From Streptomyces actinomycinicus (lineage in GTDB: Bacteria > Actinomycetota > Actinomycetes > Streptomycetales > Streptomycetaceae): a stretch of 64,000 nucleotides of DNA. The DNA is taken from assembly GCF_016741775.1 (NCBI RefSeq), contig NZ_JAERRK010000008.1:248001-312000 (forward strand), read 5' to 3'. Below the pieces are notes generated by a model, which was given only the letters and a program-made list of their open reading frames with translations, was not told where the DNA came from and did not search any database. A program made the translations under genes and the position numbers. Shown here piece after piece: positions 56,969 to 64,000 of the stretch (position 1 is its first letter; each line of letters opens with the position of its first letter).

Positions 56969-58140
56969 CGGGGCCTGAACCGGTAGTCGGCGATGTGCCG
57001 CCGCAGGCCTGTCTCGGCCAGTGTCATGAGCAGGATGCCTCCGATCAGGATCCACACCGCCGCCGCCGCGCGGAAGCCGGTGTGCGCCAGGTACGAGGCG
57101 GTGTCCTGACCCGCCTCGGGAATCCGCCGTCCGGTCAGTGAGCGGTCGAGCAGGACACGGGTGTCCGTCATGCCCTGCTGGGTCCATACGGTGAACAGCA
57201 CGGCGGTGACGACTCCGCCGGCCAGCAGGACCAGGGCGCCGAGCAGCTGGCGGTTGAAGCGGCGCCGGAAGCGGCGGCGGAGGAAGAGCTGGGTCTCCAG
57301 GAGCGCCGCGGCGAGGGCGAGGCCCAGCAGCAGGGTCACGACCCAGACGAGCCACATCATCGGGCCGAACGAGGTCTGCTGCTGCACGGCGTGGCGCTGC
57401 TGGCGTTGCAGGGCCGTCAGGCGGGCCTGGATCCCGGAGTGCTCCTCCGTCAGGACGCTGGTGGCGTAGCTCAGGTAGGCCTCGCGCAACGCGCTGCCGT
57501 CGGGCTGGAGTTGGGACTGCTGGACCTTGACCGCGTAGACGGTGATCAGTCCGGCGATGGTCTGCAGGGTCTGCCGGCCTCCCGTTCCTCCGACGTCGTC
57601 CGCGGCGGCGGCCGACAGGCTCTCCACGGCGACGGAGATCTGCCTCTGGAAGTCGCTGGTCGGTGCCGCCGAGTTGGCGGCCTTCTGGGCCTGGCCGAGG
57701 GCGTACTGCGCGGTGTCGAGGGAGAGCACGGCCGGGGCGCTGGAGGTGCGCAGCGGGTTCGCGTCCCCGTGCACGCCCTGGTACGACAGGAACAGGGACA
57801 GCGTGAGCAGGGCCGACAGGGTCAGCAGCAGGCGGTGGCGGACCGCGAGGTCGTGGGCGGTCGTACTGCCGCCCTCCGGCGGAGGCTGTCCGACGCCGAG
57901 GAGCCGGGCGAGCGGGCGGCGCGGCGAACGCCCTGGTGCACGGCGGTCGGCCGGGACGGTGCGCCGACGCGACCGGACCCCCGGCCCCGCGGCCACGCCG
58001 GCGCCGGCGCCCGGCGCGGTGCCGGCACTCGGAGCGGGGGCGGCGCCCGGGGTGGGGGCGGCGCCCGAGATGGGGGCGGTGCCCGAGATGGGTTCGCCGC
58101 CGGCGTCGCTGCCGGGCTTCGTGCCTCTGCCGGTGCTCAT
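56965..58140 (-). CDS. Four-TM membrane protein, GlnX-like
   Basis: A 391-residue membrane protein. A disordered Gly/Ala/Pro cytoplasmic N-terminus (1-100) precedes TM1 (about 104-121), an exterior helical domain (122-261), TM2 (262-283), TM3 (299-319) and TM4 (358-375), with a short basic tail. This layout is like GlnX of the GlnH-GlnX-PknG relay, and like that gene it lies between a binding-protein gene and PknG in one operon. No sequence-level motif was recognised, so the name is by context. ATG 58140 overlaps the VWA stop by 4 nt. Confidence 0.65.
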   Translation of the reverse strand: MSTGRGTKPGSDAGGEPISGTAPISGAAPTPGAAPAPSAGTAPGAGAGVAAGPGVRSRRRTVPADRRAPGRSPRRPLARLLGVGQPPPEGGSTTAHDLAVRHRLLLTLSALLTLSLFLSYQGVHGDANPLRTSSAPAVLSLDTAQYALGQAQKAANSAAPTSDFQRQISVAVESLSAAAADDVGGTGGRQTLQTIAGLITVYAVKVQQSQLQPDGSALREAYLSYATSVLTEEHSGIQARLTALQRQQRHAVQQQTSFGPMMWLVWVVTLLLGLALAAALLETQLFLRRRFRRRFNRQLLGALVLLAGGVVTAVLFTVWTQQGMTDTRVLLDRSLTGRRIPEAGQDTASYLAHTGFRAAAAVWILIGGILLMTLAETGLRRHIADYRFRPR

Positions 58141-59921
58141 GCGGACCCCCTCAGCAGCCGCCCGCAATCGCCCCCGCAGTACACGGAGTCGGCGGGACCG
58201 AGCCAGGTGCAGTACGGGCACTCGACGAGTCCGTCGGCACGGCCGGGGAACGGGGGTCCGGCGACGCCGGGCGGGGAAGGAACGCCCGCCCCGGCACGAG
58301 CCCCGGCCCCGGCACCAGCACCAGCACCGGGCCCGTCGCCGGGCCCGGCACCGGGTGATCCGGAGACGCCGTCCCCGCGGCGCACGGGGACACCGGCCCC
58401 GCGCGAGGGGGCAGCACTGTCGCTCTCCGGCCCCGCAGCGGCCCTCCCGTGCCCGGGCGGTGCAGGCGCTGCCCCTCCCCCGGCCCCGGACGTCGAGCCG
58501 CCCCCCGGGGCCCCGGAGGCCTCGGTTCCGGTCGGCGTCGGTGGTGTCGGGTGTGCGGCCGACGGCTGCTGCGAGGCCGTCGTCAGGGCGCTGGAGAGGA
58601 TCAGGTGCTGCCAGTCGACGCTCTTGAGGCCGGCCCGGACCCGGGCGGTGCCCGGTGCCGCCTCGATCTGCCGGAGCGCGGTGAGCAGCTGGGTGTCGCC
58701 CAGTTCGGCGGCCAGGGCGAGCGCGTGGGCGAGGGCGCGGTCGGCCATGGCGTTGCCGTCCGGGCCGCGCAGCCAGGCGCGGTAGGCGCGCACGACGGCG
58801 GCGCTCGCCTGCTGGTACAGCTCGTGCCGGCGGACGCCGGGATGCTGCCGGGAGGCGTCGAGCGGGTTGTCGGTCCAGCGCACCAGGACCGGCTGCGGCG
58901 GGGGCAGCCGTACCGGCCGGCCGAAGTCGGGCACGACGATCTCCACGGCGGCGAGCTGCAGGTCCTCGCCGGTCTCCCGGCCGGTCGGGTCGGCGGTCAG
59001 GACGACCTGGAAGTGCCGTACCTCGTCGCCCCAGGCGCGGGTGACGTACTCCGCGCCGCGCCCGCCGGAACCGGCCGTGACGGGCAGCAGTTCCTGCTCG
59101 CTGGGCACCACCTGTTTGACCTGGCGGATCACCGTGCCCGGGGTGGGGGTGAGCCGGATGCGCAGCTCGGGCACCGCCGTGCCGAGCAGTCCGGCCACCA
59201 GTTCCTCGTAAGCCGTGGTCAGTTCGGACTCGGCGCGGACGGCCCGGGCCCGGCCGTGCAGCCGCTTGGTGATGCGCAGCAGCAGCTCGGCGTCCCAGTC
59301 GTCGCCGATGCCCCAGGCGTCGCAGACGAACCGGCCGTCGCAGGCGTCGAGCGCGTTGTCCAGGGGCATGGCGGCCCGGTGGTCGTGTTCGTTGTGTCCG
59401 TCGGTGAGCAGCAGGACGTGTTTGACGGGGGCGGGGTGGTCCTTGAGCAGCCAGCGGGCGAGGTCGAGCCAGCTGCCGATGGCGGTGCCGCCGTCGGCGT
59501 CCAGGATCCGGATGGAGCGTTCTGCGGCCTGGCGTTCGGCGGGTCCGGCGACTGCGAGCACCGGGCGGCCGGGTCCGGGGTGGACCAAGGTGGCGTCGAA
59601 CCGCCCGGAGAGCACGGCGAACGCGGTGCCGTCGGGCAGCATCCGGACGGCGGCCACGGTGGCGTCCTTGGCCGCGTGCAGTTTGGCGGCCGGGTGGAGC
59701 ATCGAGCGGGAGGTGTCGACGATCAGCACCTCGGCCAGCGCGGGTCCGGTGCCGGTGACGGGCGCGCCGGCGTGTTCCGGGACGTCCGGGCCGCGGACGC
59801 CGATCTCCAGGATGGCGTGCATGTCGCGGTCGGTCCCGCGCCGGGCCGGGTCCGGCACGGCGGGCAGTTCCTTCTGCTGACCGACCGCGAGCGTCACCTC
59901 GGTCTCCTCGGCCACGGTCAT
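58137..59921 (-). CDS. Cytosolic VWA protein with C-terminal zinc ribbon
   Basis: A 594-residue protein with no signal peptide. A VWA domain (about 60-230) carries the MIDAS LIVDTSRSMLH (DxSxS), TAIGS and LLTDGHNEHD. A beta-sandwich-like region (250-375) and helical segment follow. Then comes a long Gly/Pro/Ala-rich linker (about 460-560), and the tail CPYCTWLGPADSVYCGGDC near 567-590 forms a zinc ribbon. It is 31 nt after the kinase stop and coupled by ATGA to the GlnX-like gene. VWA proteins near kinases can act as substrates or scaffolds. Confidence 0.8.
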   Translation of the reverse strand: MTVAEETEVTLAVGQQKELPAVPDPARRGTDRDMHAILEIGVRGPDVPEHAGAPVTGTGPALAEVLIVDTSRSMLHPAAKLHAAKDATVAAVRMLPDGTAFAVLSGRFDATLVHPGPGRPVLAVAGPAERQAAERSIRILDADGGTAIGSWLDLARWLLKDHPAPVKHVLLLTDGHNEHDHRAAMPLDNALDACDGRFVCDAWGIGDDWDAELLLRITKRLHGRARAVRAESELTTAYEELVAGLLGTAVPELRIRLTPTPGTVIRQVKQVVPSEQELLPVTAGSGGRGAEYVTRAWGDEVRHFQVVLTADPTGRETGEDLQLAAVEIVVPDFGRPVRLPPPQPVLVRWTDNPLDASRQHPGVRRHELYQQASAAVVRAYRAWLRGPDGNAMADRALAHALALAAELGDTQLLTALRQIEAAPGTARVRAGLKSVDWQHLILSSALTTASQQPSAAHPTPPTPTGTEASGAPGGGSTSGAGGGAAPAPPGHGRAAAGPESDSAAPSRGAGVPVRRGDGVSGSPGAGPGDGPGAGAGAGAGARAGAGVPSPPGVAGPPFPGRADGLVECPYCTWLGPADSVYCGGDCGRLLRGSA

Positions 59922-59952
59922 CGGTGCTTCTCCCAGTGGGGTCGTGGATGGG

Positions 59953-62199
59953 TCAGAACGTGGTCATCGGCCGGACCGCGTGGGCCAGGTCGAGCAGGCG
60001 GCCGTGCCGGCCCGCGGTGCGGGCCTGCGCGGCCAGCTGCCGGAAGGACTGCTCCAGCAGGGTGCGCAGGCTGTCCTCGTCGCCGGGCCCGAGGAGGTCC
60101 CCGGCCGGGAACTCCGGTCCCCAGCCCTGGTCCGGCCGGCTGTGCAGGGCGTTCTCGCGGACCTCGGCGACCAGCCGGGCCCGGGACTCGCCGGCCGCGG
60201 CGCCGCCGTCCAGACGGAGTCCCGGCAGTCGGCGGGCCGCGTCCCGCAGGCCGGCCGGGGTGGGCGGGCTGCCGCGCAGGACGCCCGCGCGGATGCGTAC
60301 GGCCGCGATGCGGGCGGCGTCGTGGTGCCGGGAGGTGGCGGGGACCTCGTCCAGGACGTGGACGGCGGCGTCCCGGTCGTCTCCGGCCAGGTGGCCGCGG
60401 GCCAGGCCGAAGGCGGCGGCGGTGTGCGCGGAGTCCCGTTTCCAGACGGCCTCGTAGAACCGCATGGCCCGGGCCGGGCGTCCGCCGCTGGTGTGCTCGG
60501 CGCAGTAGCCGAGGGCGAGTTTGGGCACGTACTCGCCGGGGAGCGCGCGGTGGACGGCGTCGAAGCAGACGCCGGCCCGGTCCACCTCGCCCCTGCTGAG
60601 GTGCAGCACGCCGTGGTGCCAGGCGATGCGCCAGTCGTGCCCGGCGCGTTCGCCGAGCTGGGTCTCGGCCTCGGCGAGCCAGCTCTCCGCCGCCTGCTGC
60701 TCGCCCTTGCGGAGGTAGGCCCTGCACAGCCACAGCGCGGTCTCGGGGGTGCCGAGGCGGGATTCGTGGGGCCACTGCCGGGCGACCCGGTCGGGGGCGT
60801 CGGGCGGGAAGGTGTCGAGCAGCAGGGCGGCGCCGTCGCCGGGATCGGGGACCGGCTCGGGGAGGGCGCCGGCGACCTCGGCGGCAGGGGGCGGGGAGAC
60901 GTCCAGGGCGACGGGCTGTTCACCTGGGCGCGCGGTCCAGTGGTCCAGGGAGGGTATCGCGCCGAGTCCGGCGTCCAGGCTGGCACCGGTGGCGCGGAAC
61001 CGGGTGGAACTCTCCGGCAGCTGCTCGCCGAACTGCAGGGAGCGGAACTCGCGCAGGACCTCCCAGAGTTGGCGGGACATCTCGGCGGCCGAGCGGAACC
61101 GGGCGCGGGGTTCGGCGTGGGTGGCGCGGTCGATGAGCCGGCGGAAGGAGTCGGGGGCGAGTCCGCGGGCGGGTTCGATGCCGCGGGCGAGGGTCTCGAG
61201 GGTCATGCCGACGGTGTAGAGGTCGCTGTCGACGTGCCAGCCGCGTCGGTCGATCTCCTCCTTCGGCGGGGCGAAGCCGGCCGTGTAGACGTAGGCGGAG
61301 GTGCGGTCGCCGATGGCGCGGACGGCGCCGAGGTCGATGACCTTGATCGCCCGGCCGAAGTGGATGACGTTGGCGGGCTTCATGTCGCAGTAGAGGAGCC
61401 CGCGTTCGTGCATGTACTCCAGGGCACCGAGGATCTTGCAGCCGTAGGTGAGGACGTGGTCGAGGCGGGGGCGGCCGTGGAAGATCCGCTCGGCGTCGTC
61501 GGCGTCGAAGAGCTGCTGCAGGGAGCGTCCGCCGATGTAGTCCATGACCAGGTAGCCGGTGGGTGAGCTGCCGGGCACGTGGTGTTCGGCGTAGGTGATG
61601 ATGCGGACGATGTCGGGGTGGTGGAGGTCGGTGAGGGAACGGCGTTCCTCGACGGCGGTGCGTCGGGCGAGGGCGTCGTGGACGTTGATCTGGCCCTTGA
61701 GCGCGACCCTGTGACCGTCGGCGCGGGTGTCCTCGGCGAGGTACACCCAGCCGAGGCCGCCGTGGGCGAGGCAGCCGAGGACGCGGTAGTGGTCCGCGAC
61801 GAGGTGGCCGGGGGCGAGCTGGGGCAGGAACGAGTAGGGCGTGCCGCAGCGCGGGCAGCGGCCGCTGGCGCGGGCGGGCTGGCCGCCGTAGCCGACGCCG
61901 ATGGTCATGGTGCAGCCGTCGGCGCCGCAGCGCCGGCCCCCGGTGGGCGGGCGGGGGTTCTCGACCAGCACTTCGTCGGGGACGGGCACCTCGGGCAGTA
62001 CGACGAGTCCGTGCTGGTCGAGGTCGCCGACGCCGGCGACGGCGTGGACGGTGGCCGGGCCGGGGGTGTCCGCCGCGGGGGCGGCCGGGGGCCGGGCCGG
62101 TGGTGCGACGCGCGGTTCGGCGTGCCGGTGGCCGCAGGTGTCGCAGTAGCCGGTGCCCATGATGTGGCCCGCGCAGCCGGGCCGGACACACGAGGTCAC
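59953..62199 (-). CDS. PknG-like serine/threonine kinase with zinc N-terminus and TPRs
   Basis: A 748-residue soluble kinase resembling PknG. The N-terminus has Cys4/Cys9/Cys19/Cys22 and a rubredoxin-like set Cys91/Cys96/Cys115/Cys118 (RCPRCGTPYSF). The kinase domain (about 138-400) has LAHGGLGWVYLA, the ATP lysine in VALKGQIN (168), the catalytic loop LLYCDMKPANV (Asp272) and DLGAVRAI in place of DFG. These are PknG marks. TPR-like helices fill the C-terminus (about 480-720). GTG 62199 overlaps the protease stop by 4 nt, with AAGGAAGG upstream. Likely targets are unknown; in Mycobacterium and Corynebacterium PknG phosphorylates GarA/OdhI. Confidence 0.88.
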   Translation of the reverse strand: MTSCVRPGCAGHIMGTGYCDTCGHRHAEPRVAPPARPPAAPAADTPGPATVHAVAGVGDLDQHGLVVLPEVPVPDEVLVENPRPPTGGRRCGADGCTMTIGVGYGGQPARASGRCPRCGTPYSFLPQLAPGHLVADHYRVLGCLAHGGLGWVYLAEDTRADGHRVALKGQINVHDALARRTAVEERRSLTDLHHPDIVRIITYAEHHVPGSSPTGYLVMDYIGGRSLQQLFDADDAERIFHGRPRLDHVLTYGCKILGALEYMHERGLLYCDMKPANVIHFGRAIKVIDLGAVRAIGDRTSAYVYTAGFAPPKEEIDRRGWHVDSDLYTVGMTLETLARGIEPARGLAPDSFRRLIDRATHAEPRARFRSAAEMSRQLWEVLREFRSLQFGEQLPESSTRFRATGASLDAGLGAIPSLDHWTARPGEQPVALDVSPPPAAEVAGALPEPVPDPGDGAALLLDTFPPDAPDRVARQWPHESRLGTPETALWLCRAYLRKGEQQAAESWLAEAETQLGERAGHDWRIAWHHGVLHLSRGEVDRAGVCFDAVHRALPGEYVPKLALGYCAEHTSGGRPARAMRFYEAVWKRDSAHTAAAFGLARGHLAGDDRDAAVHVLDEVPATSRHHDAARIAAVRIRAGVLRGSPPTPAGLRDAARRLPGLRLDGGAAAGESRARLVAEVRENALHSRPDQGWGPEFPAGDLLGPGDEDSLRTLLEQSFRQLAAQARTAGRHGRLLDLAHAVRPMTTF

Positions 62200-63884
62200 G
62201 AAGCGCCTTCCTTTCCGGATGCGGTGGCGGAGCAGAAGCCGACGAACCGCTCCACGGCGGCCTCGGCCCGCTCGATGTCGCAGGGACTGTGCCGCAGCAG
62301 CGACAGGGCGTCCTCGTAGAGCCGGTATGCCTCCATGACCCGGTCGCCGTGGGCGGCGGCCCGCTGCCGGCACAGCGGCCACTCGGCGCCGACCCGGCCG
62401 AGGAGTTCGTCGCGGCGCCGCAGCCGGGCGTCGAGCAGTTCGATGGCCTCCTCCAGGCGCCGCCGGCGGCGGCCGACGGCGGCCTCGAAGGTGAACAGCA
62501 GGTCGGCACGCCCGGGTTCGCGCTCCTGTTCCGGAGTGTGGGCGACCCAGGCGCGCAGCATCACGGTGCGCCGCACGCCGGCCGAGGCCCGCTCCAGCAG
62601 CCGGCGGTGGCCGGGGCCGGGCAGCACGCGGTCCCGGCGCGCCTCGAGCGCGGGCCCCAGCTCGTCGGTGACCCGGCGCAGTTCGGTGTGCAGGCGGACC
62701 CAGCGCTCGCGCAGCGGGCGGTGGACGAGCGTCTCGGCGGCCCGGTCGGCGCTGTCGCCGGGGCGGAACACCAGCAGCAGCCGGGCCCCCTGCCGGGCGA
62801 GCCGGTCCGACAGGCCGAGCAGGGCGTCCGGTTCGGCCGCCTCGTCCACGGCGACCAGGACGGCGGCCAGGGGGAGGCGCAGCGTGCCGAGCCGTTCGGG
62901 CCGGGGGTCGTCGCGGATGCCGAGGCGTTCGGCGATCCGGTCCATGACCTCGGCGGCCGTGAGTCCCTTGACGTCCAGGGCGAGGTCGTGGGCGCCGGCG
63001 GGCGGTACGGTCTCGGGCGGGTCGTGGCTGACGGCGCTGGTGTTGCGGTGGGTGCGCAGTTCCCGGTCGGCGAGGGTGACGGCCCGCTGCAGGGTGAAGG
63101 CGCGGTCGCCGGTGGCGGGGACGACGGTGACGAGGACCGGCCAGCCCTCGCCGCGGAACCAGGCGGTGAGTTCGGTGGCGAACGGGACGTCGAGCCGGCC
63201 CGCGGCGGCGCTGGTGCTGGTGCGCAGCCGCGGGTCGACGGCCTCGGCGCCGTCCGTCCAGGCGGCGACCTGCGGGAGATGGCTGAGGATGGTCTCGGTC
63301 GGACTCATGTAGCTGAAGACGGAGCCCGGCCCCTCGTCCACGCTGAGGACGATGCCGATGACCTCGTCGGTGGCGTGGTCGACGACTCCGCCGCCGCTGA
63401 AGCCGGGGGCGGCGCGTTCGTCGGGGGTGAGCGGCCGCAGCTGCACCTGGCTGTCCCGGCCGCGGGCGGCGACCAGGGTGGCGCCGTGCCAGCGCCCGCC
63501 GTCGTCGCCGGCCGGGAAGCCGTACATGCTGACGGGTCCGTGGGGAGCGGCGAGCCGGTAGAGCCGGGTCGTGTGCTCGGCGGGCAGCGGCGCGGCCAGC
63601 CGCAGCAGTGCGAGGTCGCCGATGCGGTCACCGAAGGCGTCCGCGCGCGGGGGCACGTGCTCGTCGGGAAGGACGGTGGCGGCGACGGCGGCGAGGCCGG
63701 GTACGCCGACGAGGCGGACGGCGTAGGACCGGCCGGGATCGACCACGTGGCCGGCGGTGAGTACCCGGCGGGGGGCGAGCAGCACCCCCGCGCCGAGCAC
63801 CCGCCCGTCCGGCGCCTCGATGCGCGCGATCCAGGACGGCGTCCGTAAGCGCGATGTGACGACTCGCTCCCCCGTGCGCGTCAT
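62196..63884 (-). CDS. Cytosolic trypsin-like protease with helical C-terminus
   Basis: A 562-residue protein with a trypsin-fold domain (about 20-215). His lies in VLTAGHVVDPG, Asp in IGDLALLRLAAP and Ser in APGFSGGGVVDH (GFSGGG). No signal peptide or propeptide is present, so it is intracellular. The C-terminal 330 residues hold an alpha/beta region (TRLPLAAVLVAVDEAA-type, GARLLLVFRPGD) and a charged helical bundle. It is the first gene of the operon; ATG 63884 follows GGGGGC. Co-operonic with PknG-like kinase and VWA protein, as in the trypsin-VWA-kinase conflict or signalling islands described for multicellular bacteria. Its substrate may be an operon partner. Confidence 0.8.
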   Translation of the reverse strand: MTRTGERVVTSRLRTPSWIARIEAPDGRVLGAGVLLAPRRVLTAGHVVDPGRSYAVRLVGVPGLAAVAATVLPDEHVPPRADAFGDRIGDLALLRLAAPLPAEHTTRLYRLAAPHGPVSMYGFPAGDDGGRWHGATLVAARGRDSQVQLRPLTPDERAAPGFSGGGVVDHATDEVIGIVLSVDEGPGSVFSYMSPTETILSHLPQVAAWTDGAEAVDPRLRTSTSAAAGRLDVPFATELTAWFRGEGWPVLVTVVPATGDRAFTLQRAVTLADRELRTHRNTSAVSHDPPETVPPAGAHDLALDVKGLTAAEVMDRIAERLGIRDDPRPERLGTLRLPLAAVLVAVDEAAEPDALLGLSDRLARQGARLLLVFRPGDSADRAAETLVHRPLRERWVRLHTELRRVTDELGPALEARRDRVLPGPGHRRLLERASAGVRRTVMLRAWVAHTPEQEREPGRADLLFTFEAAVGRRRRRLEEAIELLDARLRRRDELLGRVGAEWPLCRQRAAAHGDRVMEAYRLYEDALSLLRHSPCDIERAEAAVERFVGFCSATASGKEGAS

Positions 63885-64000
63885 GCCCCCGAGGTTACTC
63901 CGCGTACCCGTCCGGTACTACTGGTGTGCGCGGGGTCGTTGCGACGACGAGATCACGGCCGCCCTGACCTCCGGGGCCGACCCGCCTGGAGGCCCTGCCG
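63885..64000. other. Right-edge region, promoter of the PknG-type operon
   Basis: These 116 bp contain the minus-strand leader of the protease gene. On the plus strand a frame from ATG 63883 (MPPRLLRVPVRYYWCARGRC) stays open to the edge, but it lacks a ribosome site and I cannot call it. No terminator or operator is visible. Confidence 0.3.

Noticed and set aside
63883..64000. Start of a plus-strand gene at the right edge
   Set aside because: The frame is open but has no ribosome site, and 39 codons are too few to judge.

Overview
The window is chromosomal DNA of a Streptomyces species. It is about 70 percent or more GC, with GTG/TTG starts, GGAGG-type ribosome sites and tight divergent/convergent packing. 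The gene set is typical of the genus: an AllR-type IclR regulator with allantoin genes, uricase operon, LAL regulators, S. griseus-type trypsin, VWA proteins and a PknG-type kinase. I see no rRNA, tRNA, insertion sequence, phage or CRISPR array.

Layout: 0-2.7 kb holds the start of a membrane glycosyltransferase, an NAD-dependent sugar epimerase and an AIM24-family protein. 2.8-9.5 kb is the allantoin/glyoxylate arm: allantoicase and allantoinase (minus strand), divergent AllR-like regulator, a small DUF5955-type gene, a MobA-like nucleotidyltransferase and malate synthase. 9.6-29.4 kb is accessory: HipA-like kinase, secreted CAP protein, two divergent NIS siderophore synthetases with no partner genes, an unknown membrane-associated protein, NUDIX, two secreted/anchored proteins (one VWA), a dienelactone-hydrolase-like protein without its nucleophile, an HxlR regulator facing an alanine aminotransferase, a secreted protease with five C-terminal repeats, a histidine phosphatase, a thioesterase, NmrA/AraC neighbours and an I36-type inhibitor.

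29.5-43.8 kb is the purine arm: two NCS2 permeases, 8-oxoguanine deaminase, urate oxidase, HIU hydrolase, OHCU decarboxylase, a DauR-like HTH protein, an MTH1187-like protein, hydroxypyruvate isomerase, tartronate semialdehyde reductase, catalase and glyoxylate carboligase. With the allantoin arm this takes urate through allantoin to glyoxylate, and then either to malate (malate synthase) or to glycerate (Gcl, Hyi, GlxR). The catalase can remove the H2O2 made by urate oxidase. Two DNA motifs tie the arms together: TTCC-N7-GGAA boxes paired exactly 21 bp apart before allB/allR, aceB, hyi and gcl, and a TTCAACA-N3-TGTTGAA palindrome before allB, aceB, uraD and katA.

43.9-55.5 kb: an Mrr-like zinc-ribbon protein, two acyl-CoA synthetases with a divergent LuxR regulator, a large LAL regulator next to a secreted trypsin that shares its promoter motif, an AlkZ-like protein, a CorA transporter remnant and a patatin.

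55.6-63.9 kb (minus strand) is a tightly coupled five-gene operon: cytosolic trypsin-like protease, PknG-like kinase with rubredoxin-like zinc site and TPRs, VWA protein, four-TM protein and membrane-anchored solute-binding protein. It resembles the mycobacterial/corynebacterial GlnH-GlnX-PknG relay, but has a different binding-protein class and two extra components (VWA, protease). This is the best candidate for an undescribed system in the window.
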